Assembly: GCF_017573545.1 (NCBI RefSeq)
Contig: NZ_JAGEOK010000038.1
Coordinates: 37,407 to 101,406 of the forward strand
Origin: Actinomadura nitritigenes
GTDB lineage: Bacteria > Actinomycetota > Actinomycetes > Streptosporangiales > Streptosporangiaceae
Direction: 5' to 3'
DNA length: 64,000 bases
Below are positions 7,489-15,572 of this stretch, one piece after another. The position numbers and the translations under genes are program-made. Every line of letters starts with the position of its first letter. Position 1 is the first letter of the stretch. The notes beneath the pieces are model-generated. The model saw only the letters and a program-made list of their open reading frames with translations. It had not been told where the DNA came from and searched no databases.

Positions 7489-8691
7489 GTGGAGGTCGAA
7501 ATCGTCGCGAGCCTGACGGGGCTTGCCGGGCTCGCGATCGGGCTCGCGACTGGATTGGCGGTGCGCGTGAGCGAGCGAGCCCAGCGGACGGCGTCTCTGG
7601 CGACGCCGGCCGGAGGCGTCCCACCGGGGGTCGCCTCGGTGCTCAGCGTCCTGCGGTCCTCGGCCGTCGTGCTGGACGCCGAAGACCGGGTACTGCGGGC
7701 CAGCTCGGCCGCCCGCGCGTTCGGCATGGTCAGCGGGGAGCGCCTCGTCGTCGACGAGCTGCTCGCCATGGCCCGGCTCGTCCGCCGCGACGGCGAGATC
7801 CGCGAGACGGAGATCCAGGTCGGCGAGACCCGCCGCCGGGGCAACGCGGAAGGCCGCTGGTTCGCGGTCCGCGTCGCGCCGCTCGGCTCCCACGGCCTCG
7901 TCCTCGTGCTCGCCGAGGACCTCACCGAGATGCGCCGCACGGAGGCCATCCGCCGCGATTTCGTCGCCAACGTCAGCCACGAGCTGAAGACTCCCGTCGG
8001 CGCCCTCTCGCTGCTCGCCGAGACCGTCGAGGGCGCCGCCGACGACCCCGAGGCCGTCCGCCGCTTCGCCGGGCGCATGCAGTACGAGTCCGTCCGGCTG
8101 ACCAACCTCGTCCAGGACCTGATGACCCTGTCCCGCATCCAGGGCGACGAGCCGCTGCCCGAACTGCGGCCCGTCCGGCTCGACGAGATCACCGCCGAGG
8201 CCATCGACCGCTGCCAGATCAAGGCGTCCAGCAAGGACATCGAACTGGCCGCCGGCGGGCAGGAGGGCCTGCGGGTCCGCGGCGACGAGGAGCTGCTGAT
8301 CACCGCGCTGCGCAACCTGATCGACAACGCCGTCGCCTACAGCCCCGAGCACACCCGGGTCGTCGTGTCCGCCCGCCGGTGCGAGGACCGGTACGTCGAG
8401 ATCAACGTCACCGACCAGGGCATCGGCATCCCGGAGACGGAGATCGAGCGGATCTTCGAGCGGTTCTACCGGGTCGACCCCGCCCGCTCGCGCCAGACCG
8501 GCGGCACCGGCCTCGGCCTGGCCATCGTCAAGCACGTCACCACCAAGCACGGCGGCGAGGTGACGGTATGGAGCAAGGAGGGGTCCGGATCGACGTTCAC
8601 GCTCCGGCTCCCGCTCCTCGATCCGCCCGTCCCCGCAGTCAGGCCCGTCGAGAGGGCAGCAATGGAAAACGCCCGGGAGGCAACACCGTGA
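7489..8691 (+). CDS. senX3: Sensor histidine kinase SenX3/PhoR type
   Basis: A 400-residue membrane-anchored histidine kinase of the phosphate-sensing SenX3/PhoR group. A short N-terminal hydrophobic segment (about residues 5-25) is followed by a PAS-like region, then the dimerization box FVANVSHELKTP with the phosphoacceptor His at residue 164. The ATPase domain has the N box NLIDNAVAYSP, G1 DQGIGIP and G2 GGTGLGLAIVKH. It autophosphorylates under phosphate limitation and passes the phosphate to RegX3. The start is GTG at 7489; TTACGAT sits 7 bases upstream and no Shine-Dalgarno is present, so the mRNA is probably leaderless. It overlaps regX3 by four bases. Confidence 0.92.
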   Translation: MEVEIVASLTGLAGLAIGLATGLAVRVSERAQRTASLATPAGGVPPGVASVLSVLRSSAVVLDAEDRVLRASSAARAFGMVSGERLVVDELLAMARLVRRDGEIRETEIQVGETRRRGNAEGRWFAVRVAPLGSHGLVLVLAEDLTEMRRTEAIRRDFVANVSHELKTPVGALSLLAETVEGAADDPEAVRRFAGRMQYESVRLTNLVQDLMTLSRIQGDEPLPELRPVRLDEITAEAIDRCQIKASSKDIELAAGGQEGLRVRGDEELLITALRNLIDNAVAYSPEHTRVVVSARRCEDRYVEINVTDQGIGIPETEIERIFERFYRVDPARSRQTGGTGLGLAIVKHVTTKHGGEVTVWSKEGSGSTFTLRLPLLDPPVPAVRPVERAAMENAREATP

Positions 8692-9368
8692 CCCGCGTGC
8701 TCGTCGTTGAAGACGAGGAGTCGTTCAGCGACGCACTGTCGTACAACCTGCGCAAGGAGGGCTTCGAGGTCGCCGTCGCGGCCACCGGGCCCGACGCGCT
8801 GGACATCTTCGAGCGCAACGGTGCCGACCTCGTGCTGCTCGACCTGATGCTGCCCGGCCTCCCGGGCACCGAGGTCTGCCGGGAGCTGCGCACCAGGTCC
8901 AGCGTGCCGGTGATCATGCTCACCGCCAAGGACAGCGAGGTCGACAAGGTCGTCGGCCTCGAACTCGGCGCCGACGACTACGTCACCAAGCCGTTCTCCA
9001 CCCGCGAGCTCATCGCCCGCATGCGCGCGGTGCTGCGGCGCCAGGGCGAGGTCGAGGAGCTGGCCCCCGCCACCCTGGAGGCCGGCCCGGTCCGGATGGA
9101 CGTGGAACGGCACGTGGTCAGCGTCGGCGGCGCCCCCGTCCAGCTCCCCCTGAAGGAGTTCGAGCTGCTGGAGGTGCTGCTCCGCAACGCGGGCCGCGTG
9201 CTGACCCGCATGCAGCTGATCGACCGCGTCTGGGGCGCCGACTACGTCGGCGACACCAAGACCCTGGACGTCCACATCAAGCGCCTGCGCGCCAAGATCG
9301 AGGCGACCCCGTCCTCCCCGCGCTACATCGTCACCGTCCGCGGCCTGGGCTACAAGTTCGAGCCCTGA
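8688..9368 (+). CDS. regX3: Response regulator RegX3/PhoP type
   Basis: A 226-residue OmpR/PhoB-class response regulator. The receiver domain starts VTRVLVVEDEESFSDAL, has the phosphoacceptor Asp at residue 52 (DLVLLDLMLPG) and the conserved Lys in DDYVTKPFSTREL. The C-terminal winged helix reads LPLKEFELLEVLLRNAGRVL and ends TVRGLGYKFEP. Phosphorylated RegX3 activates phosphate-starvation genes by binding direct GTTC-type repeats, such as those at 7383-7426. GTG at 8688 overlaps the senX3 stop as GTGA, and GGGAGG lies 7 bases upstream, so the two genes are translationally coupled. Confidence 0.94.
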   Translation: MTRVLVVEDEESFSDALSYNLRKEGFEVAVAATGPDALDIFERNGADLVLLDLMLPGLPGTEVCRELRTRSSVPVIMLTAKDSEVDKVVGLELGADDYVTKPFSTRELIARMRAVLRRQGEVEELAPATLEAGPVRMDVERHVVSVGGAPVQLPLKEFELLEVLLRNAGRVLTRMQLIDRVWGADYVGDTKTLDVHIKRLRAKIEATPSSPRYIVTVRGLGYKFEP

Positions 9369-9377
9369 TGAGGATGT

Positions 9378-9415
9378 GGAACGGCCCGTACGGCGAGTGC
9401 CGTACGGGCCGTTCC
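9378..9415. terminator. Strong hairpin after regX3
   Basis: GGAACGGCCCGTACGGC (9378-9394), loop GAGT, GCCGTACGGGCCGTTCC (9399-9415): a perfect 17-bp stem starting ten bases after the regX3 stop codon and 20 bases before the end of the convergent lipoprotein gene. Confidence 0.9.
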
Positions 9416-9434
9416 GTCGTTCGGGGCCGGGGCC

Positions 9435-10316
9435 TTACGGGGTGGCCGAGCCGGTGGGGGTCGGCGTCGCGCCGCCCGTGCCGGAACCGCCGGACACGGT
9501 CGGGGACGGCGACGCGCCGCCGGTCGGCGTCGCCTCGGTCCCCGGCGCGGCCGGGTACGTCTCGTACTCGCCCTGCTGCGGGATCACCGGCACCTGGACC
9601 TGCACGGAACCGGCCTGCTCGAACTGCAGCGTCACCATGATCTGCTCGCCGCCGACCAGCTGCTGCGCCGCGCCGGTCAGCACGACCAGCGGGCCCGTGG
9701 CCGTGGCCGGCGACGGCAGGGTGGCGGCCCGCGGCGGCGCCGACGGCGTGTTGCTGGACTCCTGCGACGGGTTCGCGCTCGGCACCTCGCCCGCGCCCGT
9801 GGGGGTCGGCGAGACGGGGGTGCCGGTCGCGCCCGGGGTCTCGGTGGCGCCCGGCGACTTCTTGCCCTTCTTCGGCGACGGGCTCGCGCTCGCGGGCGCG
9901 CTCGGAGCGATCGTCTGCCCGATCAGCTTTACCGCGCCGCCCACACCCGACGCTGCCGCGGCCGGGATCACGATGCCGCCGCCCTGCAGCTTCACCTGCG
10001 AGAAGGCCGGCGAGCTCACCGAGATCAGCTTGTCCGGACGGCCCTTCACCTGGTTGACGATCGTCGCGTACAGCGGCGCGGCGCCGCCCGCCGGCAGCGT
10101 CTGGCCCGGCTTCGGCCCCAGCACGAACAGGTTGCGCACGTCGATCTGCGCCGCCGCCGGCTTGTTCGACGGGACGGACGCGTTGACGCCCTCCGTCAGC
10201 TGGGTGGGAGCGGAGGTCTGAGGTTCCTCGCCGGCGCCGCAGCCGGAGATCACCGGTGCGATCGCGACGGCGCCCGCGACGGCGAGCGCGACCACTCGAC
10301 GGCTGTTTCGGATCAC
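9435..10316 (-). CDS. Secreted lipoprotein, possibly PCu(A)C/DUF461-like
   Basis: A 293-residue exported lipoprotein. The signal peptide (RRVVALAVAGAVAIAPVISG) ends in the lipobox I-S-G-C at about residue 28. The mature part begins with IDVRNLFVLGPKPGQTLPAG and YATIVNQ, reminiscent of DUF461/copper-chaperone-like folds. This is followed by a roughly 100-residue Pro/Ser/Thr-rich stretch and then the rest of a beta domain (PLVVLTGAAQQLVGGEQIMV, VPVIPQQGEYETYP), ending in another Thr/Pro tail. No Met/His copper site is obvious, so metal binding is unproven. The start is GTG at 10316 with GAGGAG upstream. Related genes sit next to the phosphate two-component system in other actinomycetes. Confidence 0.7.
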   Translation of the reverse strand: MIRNSRRVVALAVAGAVAIAPVISGCGAGEEPQTSAPTQLTEGVNASVPSNKPAAAQIDVRNLFVLGPKPGQTLPAGGAAPLYATIVNQVKGRPDKLISVSSPAFSQVKLQGGGIVIPAAAASGVGGAVKLIGQTIAPSAPASASPSPKKGKKSPGATETPGATGTPVSPTPTGAGEVPSANPSQESSNTPSAPPRAATLPSPATATGPLVVLTGAAQQLVGGEQIMVTLQFEQAGSVQVQVPVIPQQGEYETYPAAPGTEATPTGGASPSPTVSGGSGTGGATPTPTGSATP

Positions 10317-10441
10317 GGCGTCGGTCTCCTCGCGAAAAAAGGGGTGTTGAAAGGGTCCAGGTGGCGTGAGATACGCCAGGGGAAGCGTAGCGAGGTCCCT
10401 GCCCGAACCCGGATCCGGGGTGGCGACACGGCCGGAAAATG

Positions 10442-11200
10442 TCAGCCGTATCTCAGCGATTTGACCTTCTGGGAGAGGTCCGGACCGGGGGTCGCGCCCG
10501 CGACGACGTTCTTGACGACGCCGTCCGGCTGGACGAACACGGCGGTGAGCGCGGAGCCCGCCGCCGGCGCCGGGGCGTAGGTGCCCGCCAGCAGGGCCTT
10601 CGAGTCCTCCAGGATCTCCGCCGTGCCGTCGTGGGCCGTGCCCGCGCACGCCTTGATGTCCTTGAGCGAGACCGGCTCCCGCCCGGCCGCCGCCCGCGGA
10701 TCGGCCACCAGGAGGAACCGGACCCCGTACTCGTGCGCGCTGCCCGCCAGCGCGGCCACGACGCCCGGGCACTCCGCGCCCGGCGGCACGATGCCGAACA
10801 CCGCGGGCCGCAGGTCGCGCAGGTCCCTGGCGTCCTTGTCGCGGTTCACCACGTTCACGGCCCCGGCCGGCAGCAGCCCGCCGATCTCGCCCGGCGCCGC
10901 GGTGGGGCTCGGGGCCAGCGCGACGCCCTTCGGACGCGGCGCCGGGCGCGGCCCGAACGCCGTCATCAGCGCCCCGCTGATCAGCGCGACCAGCAGCGCC
11001 CCGGCGATGATCGGGATGGCGACGCCGAACCGGGTGACCGGGCGGGCGACCCGCCGCAGCCGCCTGCGGCGCCGGCGGCGGCGCTCCTCGCGGCGGTAGG
11101 CGAGCACGTCGCGGTCCAGCTCACGGGCGTCGTCCGGCACGACGACGTCGACGTGCGGGAGCCCGTAGTCATCGGGGTCGGGGTCGCCGTCCGGCCTCAC
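10442..11200 (-). CDS. Membrane-anchored protein of unknown function
   Basis: A 252-residue protein not assignable to a characterized family. The N-terminal 50 residues are cytoplasmic and very basic at the end (YRREERRRRRRRRLRRVARP). One transmembrane helix follows (FGVAIPIIAGALLVALISGA), then an extracytoplasmic domain of about 150 residues with two Cys (GAECPGVV, IKACAGT) that could form a disulfide. I chose GTG at 11200 (GGGAGG 6 bases upstream); an ATG at 11299 with an equally good GGAGG would add 33 Arg/Gly-rich residues and cannot be excluded. It is divergent from carD. Confidence 0.62.
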   Translation of the reverse strand: MRPDGDPDPDDYGLPHVDVVVPDDARELDRDVLAYRREERRRRRRRRLRRVARPVTRFGVAIPIIAGALLVALISGALMTAFGPRPAPRPKGVALAPSPTAAPGEIGGLLPAGAVNVVNRDKDARDLRDLRPAVFGIVPPGAECPGVVAALAGSAHEYGVRFLLVADPRAAAGREPVSLKDIKACAGTAHDGTAEILEDSKALLAGTYAPAPAAGSALTAVFVQPDGVVKNVVAGATPGPDLSQKVKSLRYG

Positions 11201-11561
11201 GCCGCACCTCCCTCGCCGTCGCTCGCCGGCACCGCCTCGTCGCCCGCCACTGCCCGTTTCGGTCCCTTCCGGGCGCTTCGTACCCGCCCGGGGCGGCATG
11301 TTCACCTCCAGTATGGGGCGCATCCGCCCGATCGGCAGCGGGGACGCTTGTATCGCGAGGGGGGTTGGCGGTAGGGGCGTTCCGGGGGAGACTGGTGGTG
11401 CTCCGGTCACGCTGAGTGCGGGGAACTGGTGCCTGATGCACCATTAAAGAGCTTTGTCAACACCCCAATATGCGGCTTGACCTGCGGATATGTCGGGAAG
11501 GCCGGTTCAGCCACGCTGGTTTCCGTGCTACCCTGGTCCTAGCGGAAGGGGTACTTGTCAC
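11201..11561. other. Gap between divergent membrane gene and carD
   Basis: About 360 bases without a supported gene. It must hold the promoters of both divergent genes. A small inverted repeat TGGTGC-CTGAT-GCACCA (11427-11443) is the only clear structure. TTGACC at 11477-11482 looks like a -35 but has no good -10 at the proper distance. The upstream part may instead be the N-terminal extension of the preceding gene if its ATG at 11299 is used. Confidence 0.5.
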
Positions 11562-12044
11562 ATGACTTTCCAGGTCGGCGACACCGTCGTCTACCCCCAC
11601 CATGGGGCTGCTCGGATCGAGGCCATCGAGACTCGCACCATCAAAGGTGAGGAAAAGACCTATCTGGTCTTGAAGGTCGACAAGGGCGACCTGACAGTGC
11701 AGGTTCCGGTCGAGAACGTCGAGGACGTGGGCGTCCGGGACGTCGTCGGCCAGGAGGGTCTGGAGAAGGTGTTCGAGGTGCTTCGCGCACCCTACACCGA
11801 GGAGCCCACCAACTGGTCGCGCCGGTACAAGGCGAATCTCGAGAAGCTCGCCTCCGGCGACGTGAACAAGGTCGCCGAGGTCGTTCGCGACCTCTGGCGG
11901 CGCGACAAGGAGCGCGGCCTGTCGGCGGGCGAGAAGCGCATGCTCGCCAAGGCGCGCCAGATCCTGGTCAGCGAGCTCGCGCTCGCCGAGAAGACCAACG
12001 AGGACAAGGCCGAGGCCCTGCTCGACGAGGTCCTGGCCAGCTGA
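11562..12044 (+). CDS. carD: RNA polymerase-binding regulator CarD
   Basis: A 160-residue CarD/CdnL protein. Residues 1-55 (MTFQVGDTVVYPHHGAARIE) form the Tudor-like RNA-polymerase interaction domain that binds the beta subunit; the remainder is the helical DNA-binding domain, including the NWSRRYKANLEKLASGD segment with the conserved Trp that wedges into the upstream edge of the transcription bubble. CarD stabilizes open complexes, especially at rRNA promoters. ATG at 11562 is preceded by GGAAGGGG. One base separates its stop from the ispF start codon, so carD and ispF form an operon, as in many actinobacteria. Confidence 0.96.
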   Translation: MTFQVGDTVVYPHHGAARIEAIETRTIKGEEKTYLVLKVDKGDLTVQVPVENVEDVGVRDVVGQEGLEKVFEVLRAPYTEEPTNWSRRYKANLEKLASGDVNKVAEVVRDLWRRDKERGLSAGEKRMLAKARQILVSELALAEKTNEDKAEALLDEVLAS

Positions 12045-12045
12045 G

Positions 12046-12537
12046 TTGAGCGCACGGATTCCACGGGTGGGCGTCGGCACCGACGTCCACCCGTTCTCGT
12101 CGGAGCCGCGCCCCCTCCGAGTCGCGGGGCTCGAATGGCCCGAGGAGGGCCACGGCCTGGCCGGGCATTCCGACGGCGACGTCGCCGCGCACGCCGCGTG
12201 CGACGCCCTGCTGTCGGCCTGCGGTCTTGGTGATCTCGGCGCCGTGTTCGGCACCTCCGACCCGCGCTGGGCCGGGGCGTCCGGGGTCGACCTGCTGCGC
12301 GAGGTCGCCCGCCTCGCCGCCGACGCCGGCTTCACCATCGGGAACGTCGCCGTCCAGGTCATCGGCAACCGGCCCAAGATCGGCAAGCGCCGCGCCGAAG
12401 CGGAGAAGGTCCTCGGCGAGGCGCTGGGCGGCGCCCCGGTGAGCGTCTCCGCCACCACCACGGACGGTCTCGGCATGACCGGCCGCGGTGAGGGGCTGGC
12501 CGCCATGGCCACCGCCCTGGTCGTCCCCGACTCCTGA
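12046..12537 (+). CDS. ispF: 2-C-methyl-D-erythritol 2,4-cyclodiphosphate synthase
   Basis: A 163-residue IspF, an enzyme of the MEP isoprenoid pathway that converts CDP-methylerythritol 2-phosphate to the cyclic diphosphate with release of CMP. The metal-binding GTDVHPF (D-x-H) and the active-site GLAGHSDGDVAAHAACDALL are present, as is the C-terminal SVSATTTDGLGMTGRGEG motif. It works as a cytoplasmic trimer. The usual partner ispD is not between carD and ispF here. The likely start is TTG at 12046, immediately after the carD stop (translational coupling); GTG at 12067 would remove seven residues. Confidence 0.95.
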   Translation: MSARIPRVGVGTDVHPFSSEPRPLRVAGLEWPEEGHGLAGHSDGDVAAHAACDALLSACGLGDLGAVFGTSDPRWAGASGVDLLREVARLAADAGFTIGNVAVQVIGNRPKIGKRRAEAEKVLGEALGGAPVSVSATTTDGLGMTGRGEGLAAMATALVVPDS

Positions 12538-12696
12538 TCTCCCTGCCCCGTCGCGGCGGCGCATAGCGGGCTTCTCGGGGCTTAACGGTGCGCCGTCCTG
12601 GATCATCGCGGCGAAGATGCGGGTGAGCGGCTTCCTGGCTGGCTAGGGTCGCCTTGAAGGCCCACCCCGCAAGGCGTTCACCCCGGAACGAGAGTC

Positions 12697-14112
12697 ATGC
12701 CATCTGATCCCACGCGCCCCGGCGGTCCCCGCTACAGCCCGGCCCAGCGGCGGCTGCTCACCGCGACCGCCGGCCTCGTCGTCGTGCTGGCGGCCGGCGC
12801 CTACGTGCTGACCTATCCCGTCCTGCGCGAGCTCGCGCTGGCCGGACGGGCGAGCCGCCGGTGGGCGCCGGTCTACCCGGTGATGGCCGACGCGCTCACC
12901 GCCATGACGATCCTCGCGCTGGTGGTCGCGCGGAACGCCCGCTGGTGGAGCAGGCTCCTGCGCTGGGTCCTGCTCCTGCTCCTGGTGGCCGGGGCCGCCG
13001 CTGCCGCCGTCCAGCACGCCGTGTGGGGGTTCGGCTCGCTGCCGCGCGACTCCGTCCGCGCGGGCGTGGCCGTGGCGCCGCACGTGATGCTGGTGATCGC
13101 GGTCTGGCTGTGGCTGACGATGATCAAGCAGGTCCGGGTGTCCCGCCCCGCCGCGGACGAGCCCGGGCCCGTCGAGACGCAGCGCGGCCACGTCAAGGTG
13201 CTCCCGGCTCTGGAGGCGCCCGCCGCGCTGGAGGCACCGGCGGCCGAGGAGGAGGAGCACGGCTTCGAGGAGGAGCGCGCGTACGAGCCGCGCCCCCGCC
13301 CGCTGGACCTGCTGCCCCTCGCCTCGTCCGAACCCGAGCACGAGATCGAGCATGCGACCGTCCACGAGTACGGGGCGGCACGCGACCACGAGTACGAGGT
13401 GCCGCACGGCCACCGGCCGGACCTCGACCACGATGACGAGCCGATCTCCCGGCACGACGTGACCCGCGAGGACGACTACGCGGGCGCGCGCGGGCACGAC
13501 GACGATGACGAGTATGCGCAGGGCCGTGAGGTGACCCGCGAGGACGACTACGCGGGGGCGCGCGCCGCCGCGCGTGAGGGCTACGGCGTGACCCGCGAGG
13601 GCTACGGCGACGCCGACGACGAGCAGGACTACGACCTCGACTACGCAGAGGAGTACGAGCGCGAACCGTCTCCTCCGCTCGATCCGCTGCCCGAGCCCCG
13701 GCCCGCGCCCGCGCTGCTGCCCACCGACGTCGAACTGGTCAGGAGCCGCGACGCCGCTGACCCGGAGCCGGGCGAGAAGGCCCGGACGACCCGTCCCGAC
13801 ATCGTCGTCCCCGGCCCCGAGGCCGCCGGCGGCGTTGGGGGTGCCGACGGCACGCAGGACGCCGACGAGGCCGACACTGCCGACAGCACTGCCGACACCG
13901 ACGACGGCGCGGAGGAGCAGGACGGCCCGCCCGCCGACCGGGCCGAGGACCCGGACGCGGGCGACGACGGCGACGCCCCGCCGGTCCCGCGCGTCCCGCG
14001 CCCGTCGCCCAGCCCGGAGGACGAGCGGGAGTCCGGCGAGGGCCGCATCTGGGACTGGAACCCGCCGCCGTCCGGCAACTTCCGCAGCGGCCCCACGCCT
14101 CCCGTGGAGTGA
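12697..14112 (+). CDS. DUF2637-type membrane protein with long acidic tail
   Basis: A 471-residue protein. The first 150 residues carry four hydrophobic segments typical of DUF2637 proteins (LTATAGLVVVLAAGAYVLTY, MADALTAMTILALVVARNAR, WVLLLLLVAGAAAAAVQHAV and one more). DUF2637 occurs in actinobacterial chromosomal and plasmid (SpdD-neighbouring) proteins; the function is unknown. The remaining roughly 320 residues are disordered, Asp/Glu-rich, and contain repeated blocks VTREDDYAGAR (twice) and VTREGYG. The ATG at 12697 lacks a strong Shine-Dalgarno sequence. It stands alone between ispF and the tyrosine-catabolism genes. Confidence 0.75.
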   Translation: MPSDPTRPGGPRYSPAQRRLLTATAGLVVVLAAGAYVLTYPVLRELALAGRASRRWAPVYPVMADALTAMTILALVVARNARWWSRLLRWVLLLLLVAGAAAAAVQHAVWGFGSLPRDSVRAGVAVAPHVMLVIAVWLWLTMIKQVRVSRPAADEPGPVETQRGHVKVLPALEAPAALEAPAAEEEEHGFEEERAYEPRPRPLDLLPLASSEPEHEIEHATVHEYGAARDHEYEVPHGHRPDLDHDDEPISRHDVTREDDYAGARGHDDDDEYAQGREVTREDDYAGARAAAREGYGVTREGYGDADDEQDYDLDYAEEYEREPSPPLDPLPEPRPAPALLPTDVELVRSRDAADPEPGEKARTTRPDIVVPGPEAAGGVGGADGTQDADEADTADSTADTDDGAEEQDGPPADRAEDPDAGDDGDAPPVPRVPRPSPSPEDERESGEGRIWDWNPPPSGNFRSGPTPPVE

Positions 14113-14205
14113 TCGCCGGCCCCGGGCGCGTCCCGCGTGGGCGGGGCCGGATGCGGGCCGCCCGCGGCCGGTCAGAACGCGGAACACTGGGGAAGATATG
14201 TCTCC

Positions 14206-15426
14206 ATGACAACGGTTTCGTGGGTGGAGCTGGACGAGGACGACGGCTTCGGCGTCGAGAACCTCCCGTACGGCGTGTTCTCGCGGCCTGGGGAGATGCC
14301 GCGCGTGGGCGTGGCGATCGGCGCGTACGTTCTCGACCTCGCGGGGCTGTCGGCCGCCGGGCTGGTGGAGGACCGGCACTACTTCGCGTCCGGTTCGCTC
14401 AACGCGTTCATGGTGGCGGGGCGCGCCGCCTGGCAGGCCAACCGCGCCCGCCTCACCGAACTGCTGACGGACGCGGCGCACCGCCCGCAGGTGGAACCGC
14501 ACCTGATCCCGCTGGCGGACGTGGAGGTGCTCCGCCCGATCGAGGTCGCCGACTACGTGGACTTCTACTCGTCCGAGCACCACGCGGCCAACGTCGGGAG
14601 GATCTTCCGGCCGCAGGGCGAGCCGCTCAAGCCGAACTGGAAGCGGCTGCCGGTCGGCTACCACGGGCGCGCCGGGACGGTGTACCCGTCGGGCACGCCG
14701 ATCATCCGGCCGTCCGGGCAGCGCATGACCGGGGTGAGCGAGCCGGAGCCGTCGTACGGGCCGTCGCTGCGGCTGGACTTCGAGGCGGAGGTCGGGTTCG
14801 TCGCGGGCGTCCCGTCGGTGCCGGGACGGGGCGTGCCGACCGGCGCCTTCCGCGATCACGTGTTCGGGTTCCTGCTGGTCAACGACTGGAGCGCGCGCGA
14901 TCTGCAGGCATGGGAGTCGCAGCCGCTCGGGCCGTTCCTCAGCAAGTCGTTCGCGACGTCGATCTCCCCGTGGGTGGTGCCGGTCGCCGCGCTGGAGCAC
15001 GCGCGGGTGGACCCGCCCGTCCAGGATCCGGAGCCGCTCGGCTACCTGCGCTGCGCCGAGCCGTGGGGCCTGGACCTGCGGCTCGAGGTCCTGATCAACG
15101 GGCAGGTCGTGTCCGAGCCGCCGTTCGCCGGGATGTACTGGACGGCGCCGCAGCAGCTCGCGCACGCCACGGTGAACGGCGCGCCGCTGCGCACGGGCGA
15201 CCTGTTCGCGTCCGGGACGGTGTCGGGGCCGGAGCGCGGCCAGCGCGGCTGCCTGCTGGAGCTCGGCTGGAACGGCCGCGAGCCGCTGGACCTCGGTGAC
15301 GGGACGAAGCGAACGTTCCTGGAGGACGGCGACACGGTGACGATCCGGGCGACGGCCCCGGGCGCGTCGGGGTCGGTCATCTCGCTCGGCGAGGTCGTTG
15401 GCACGGTGCATCCGGCGCTGACCTGA
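14206..15426 (+). CDS. fahA: Fumarylacetoacetase
   Basis: A 406-residue fumarylacetoacetate hydrolase (EC 3.7.1.2), the last step of tyrosine/homogentisate breakdown, giving fumarate and acetoacetate. The N-terminal SH3-like domain (about 1-115) precedes the catalytic domain, which has DYVDFYSSEHHAANVGRIFR with the catalytic His, LPVGYHGRAGTVYPSG, and the metal ligands in LRLDFEAEVGFV and NDWSARDLQAWE. The length is typical. ATG at 14206 follows GGGGAAG. Homogentisate dioxygenase follows 146 bases downstream on the same strand, forming one catabolic unit; no 4-hydroxyphenylpyruvate dioxygenase is in the window. Confidence 0.95.
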   Translation: MTTVSWVELDEDDGFGVENLPYGVFSRPGEMPRVGVAIGAYVLDLAGLSAAGLVEDRHYFASGSLNAFMVAGRAAWQANRARLTELLTDAAHRPQVEPHLIPLADVEVLRPIEVADYVDFYSSEHHAANVGRIFRPQGEPLKPNWKRLPVGYHGRAGTVYPSGTPIIRPSGQRMTGVSEPEPSYGPSLRLDFEAEVGFVAGVPSVPGRGVPTGAFRDHVFGFLLVNDWSARDLQAWESQPLGPFLSKSFATSISPWVVPVAALEHARVDPPVQDPEPLGYLRCAEPWGLDLRLEVLINGQVVSEPPFAGMYWTAPQQLAHATVNGAPLRTGDLFASGTVSGPERGQRGCLLELGWNGREPLDLGDGTKRTFLEDGDTVTIRATAPGASGSVISLGEVVGTVHPALT

Positions 15427-15540
15427 CGGCCCGGTTATCCACAGAACGACGTTCTGCTGCTGTGCGCCGCGCGTGGCCTCGAACATGGAGGCGTCGGGGT
15501 CGGCGGGCGCCGTCGCGACACGGGTGAAGACGTACCGTAA

Positions 15541-15558
15541 GGGGACGAAGGCGTCCCC
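15541..15558 (+). promoter_or_regulatory. Small hairpin in front of the hmgA ribosome site
   Basis: GGGGACG-AAGG-CGTCCCC is a perfect 7-bp stem whose 3' edge is only 3-4 bases from the GGGAGG Shine-Dalgarno (15562-15567) of the dioxygenase gene. It could be an RNA stabilizer or translation-modulating structure, or an attenuator from upstream transcription. Confidence 0.35.
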
Positions 15559-15572
15559 GATGGGAGGCGGCG

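Noticed and set aside
11477..11505. TTGACC as a -35 of carD
   Set aside because: No -10-like hexamer at 16-18 bases; left unassigned.
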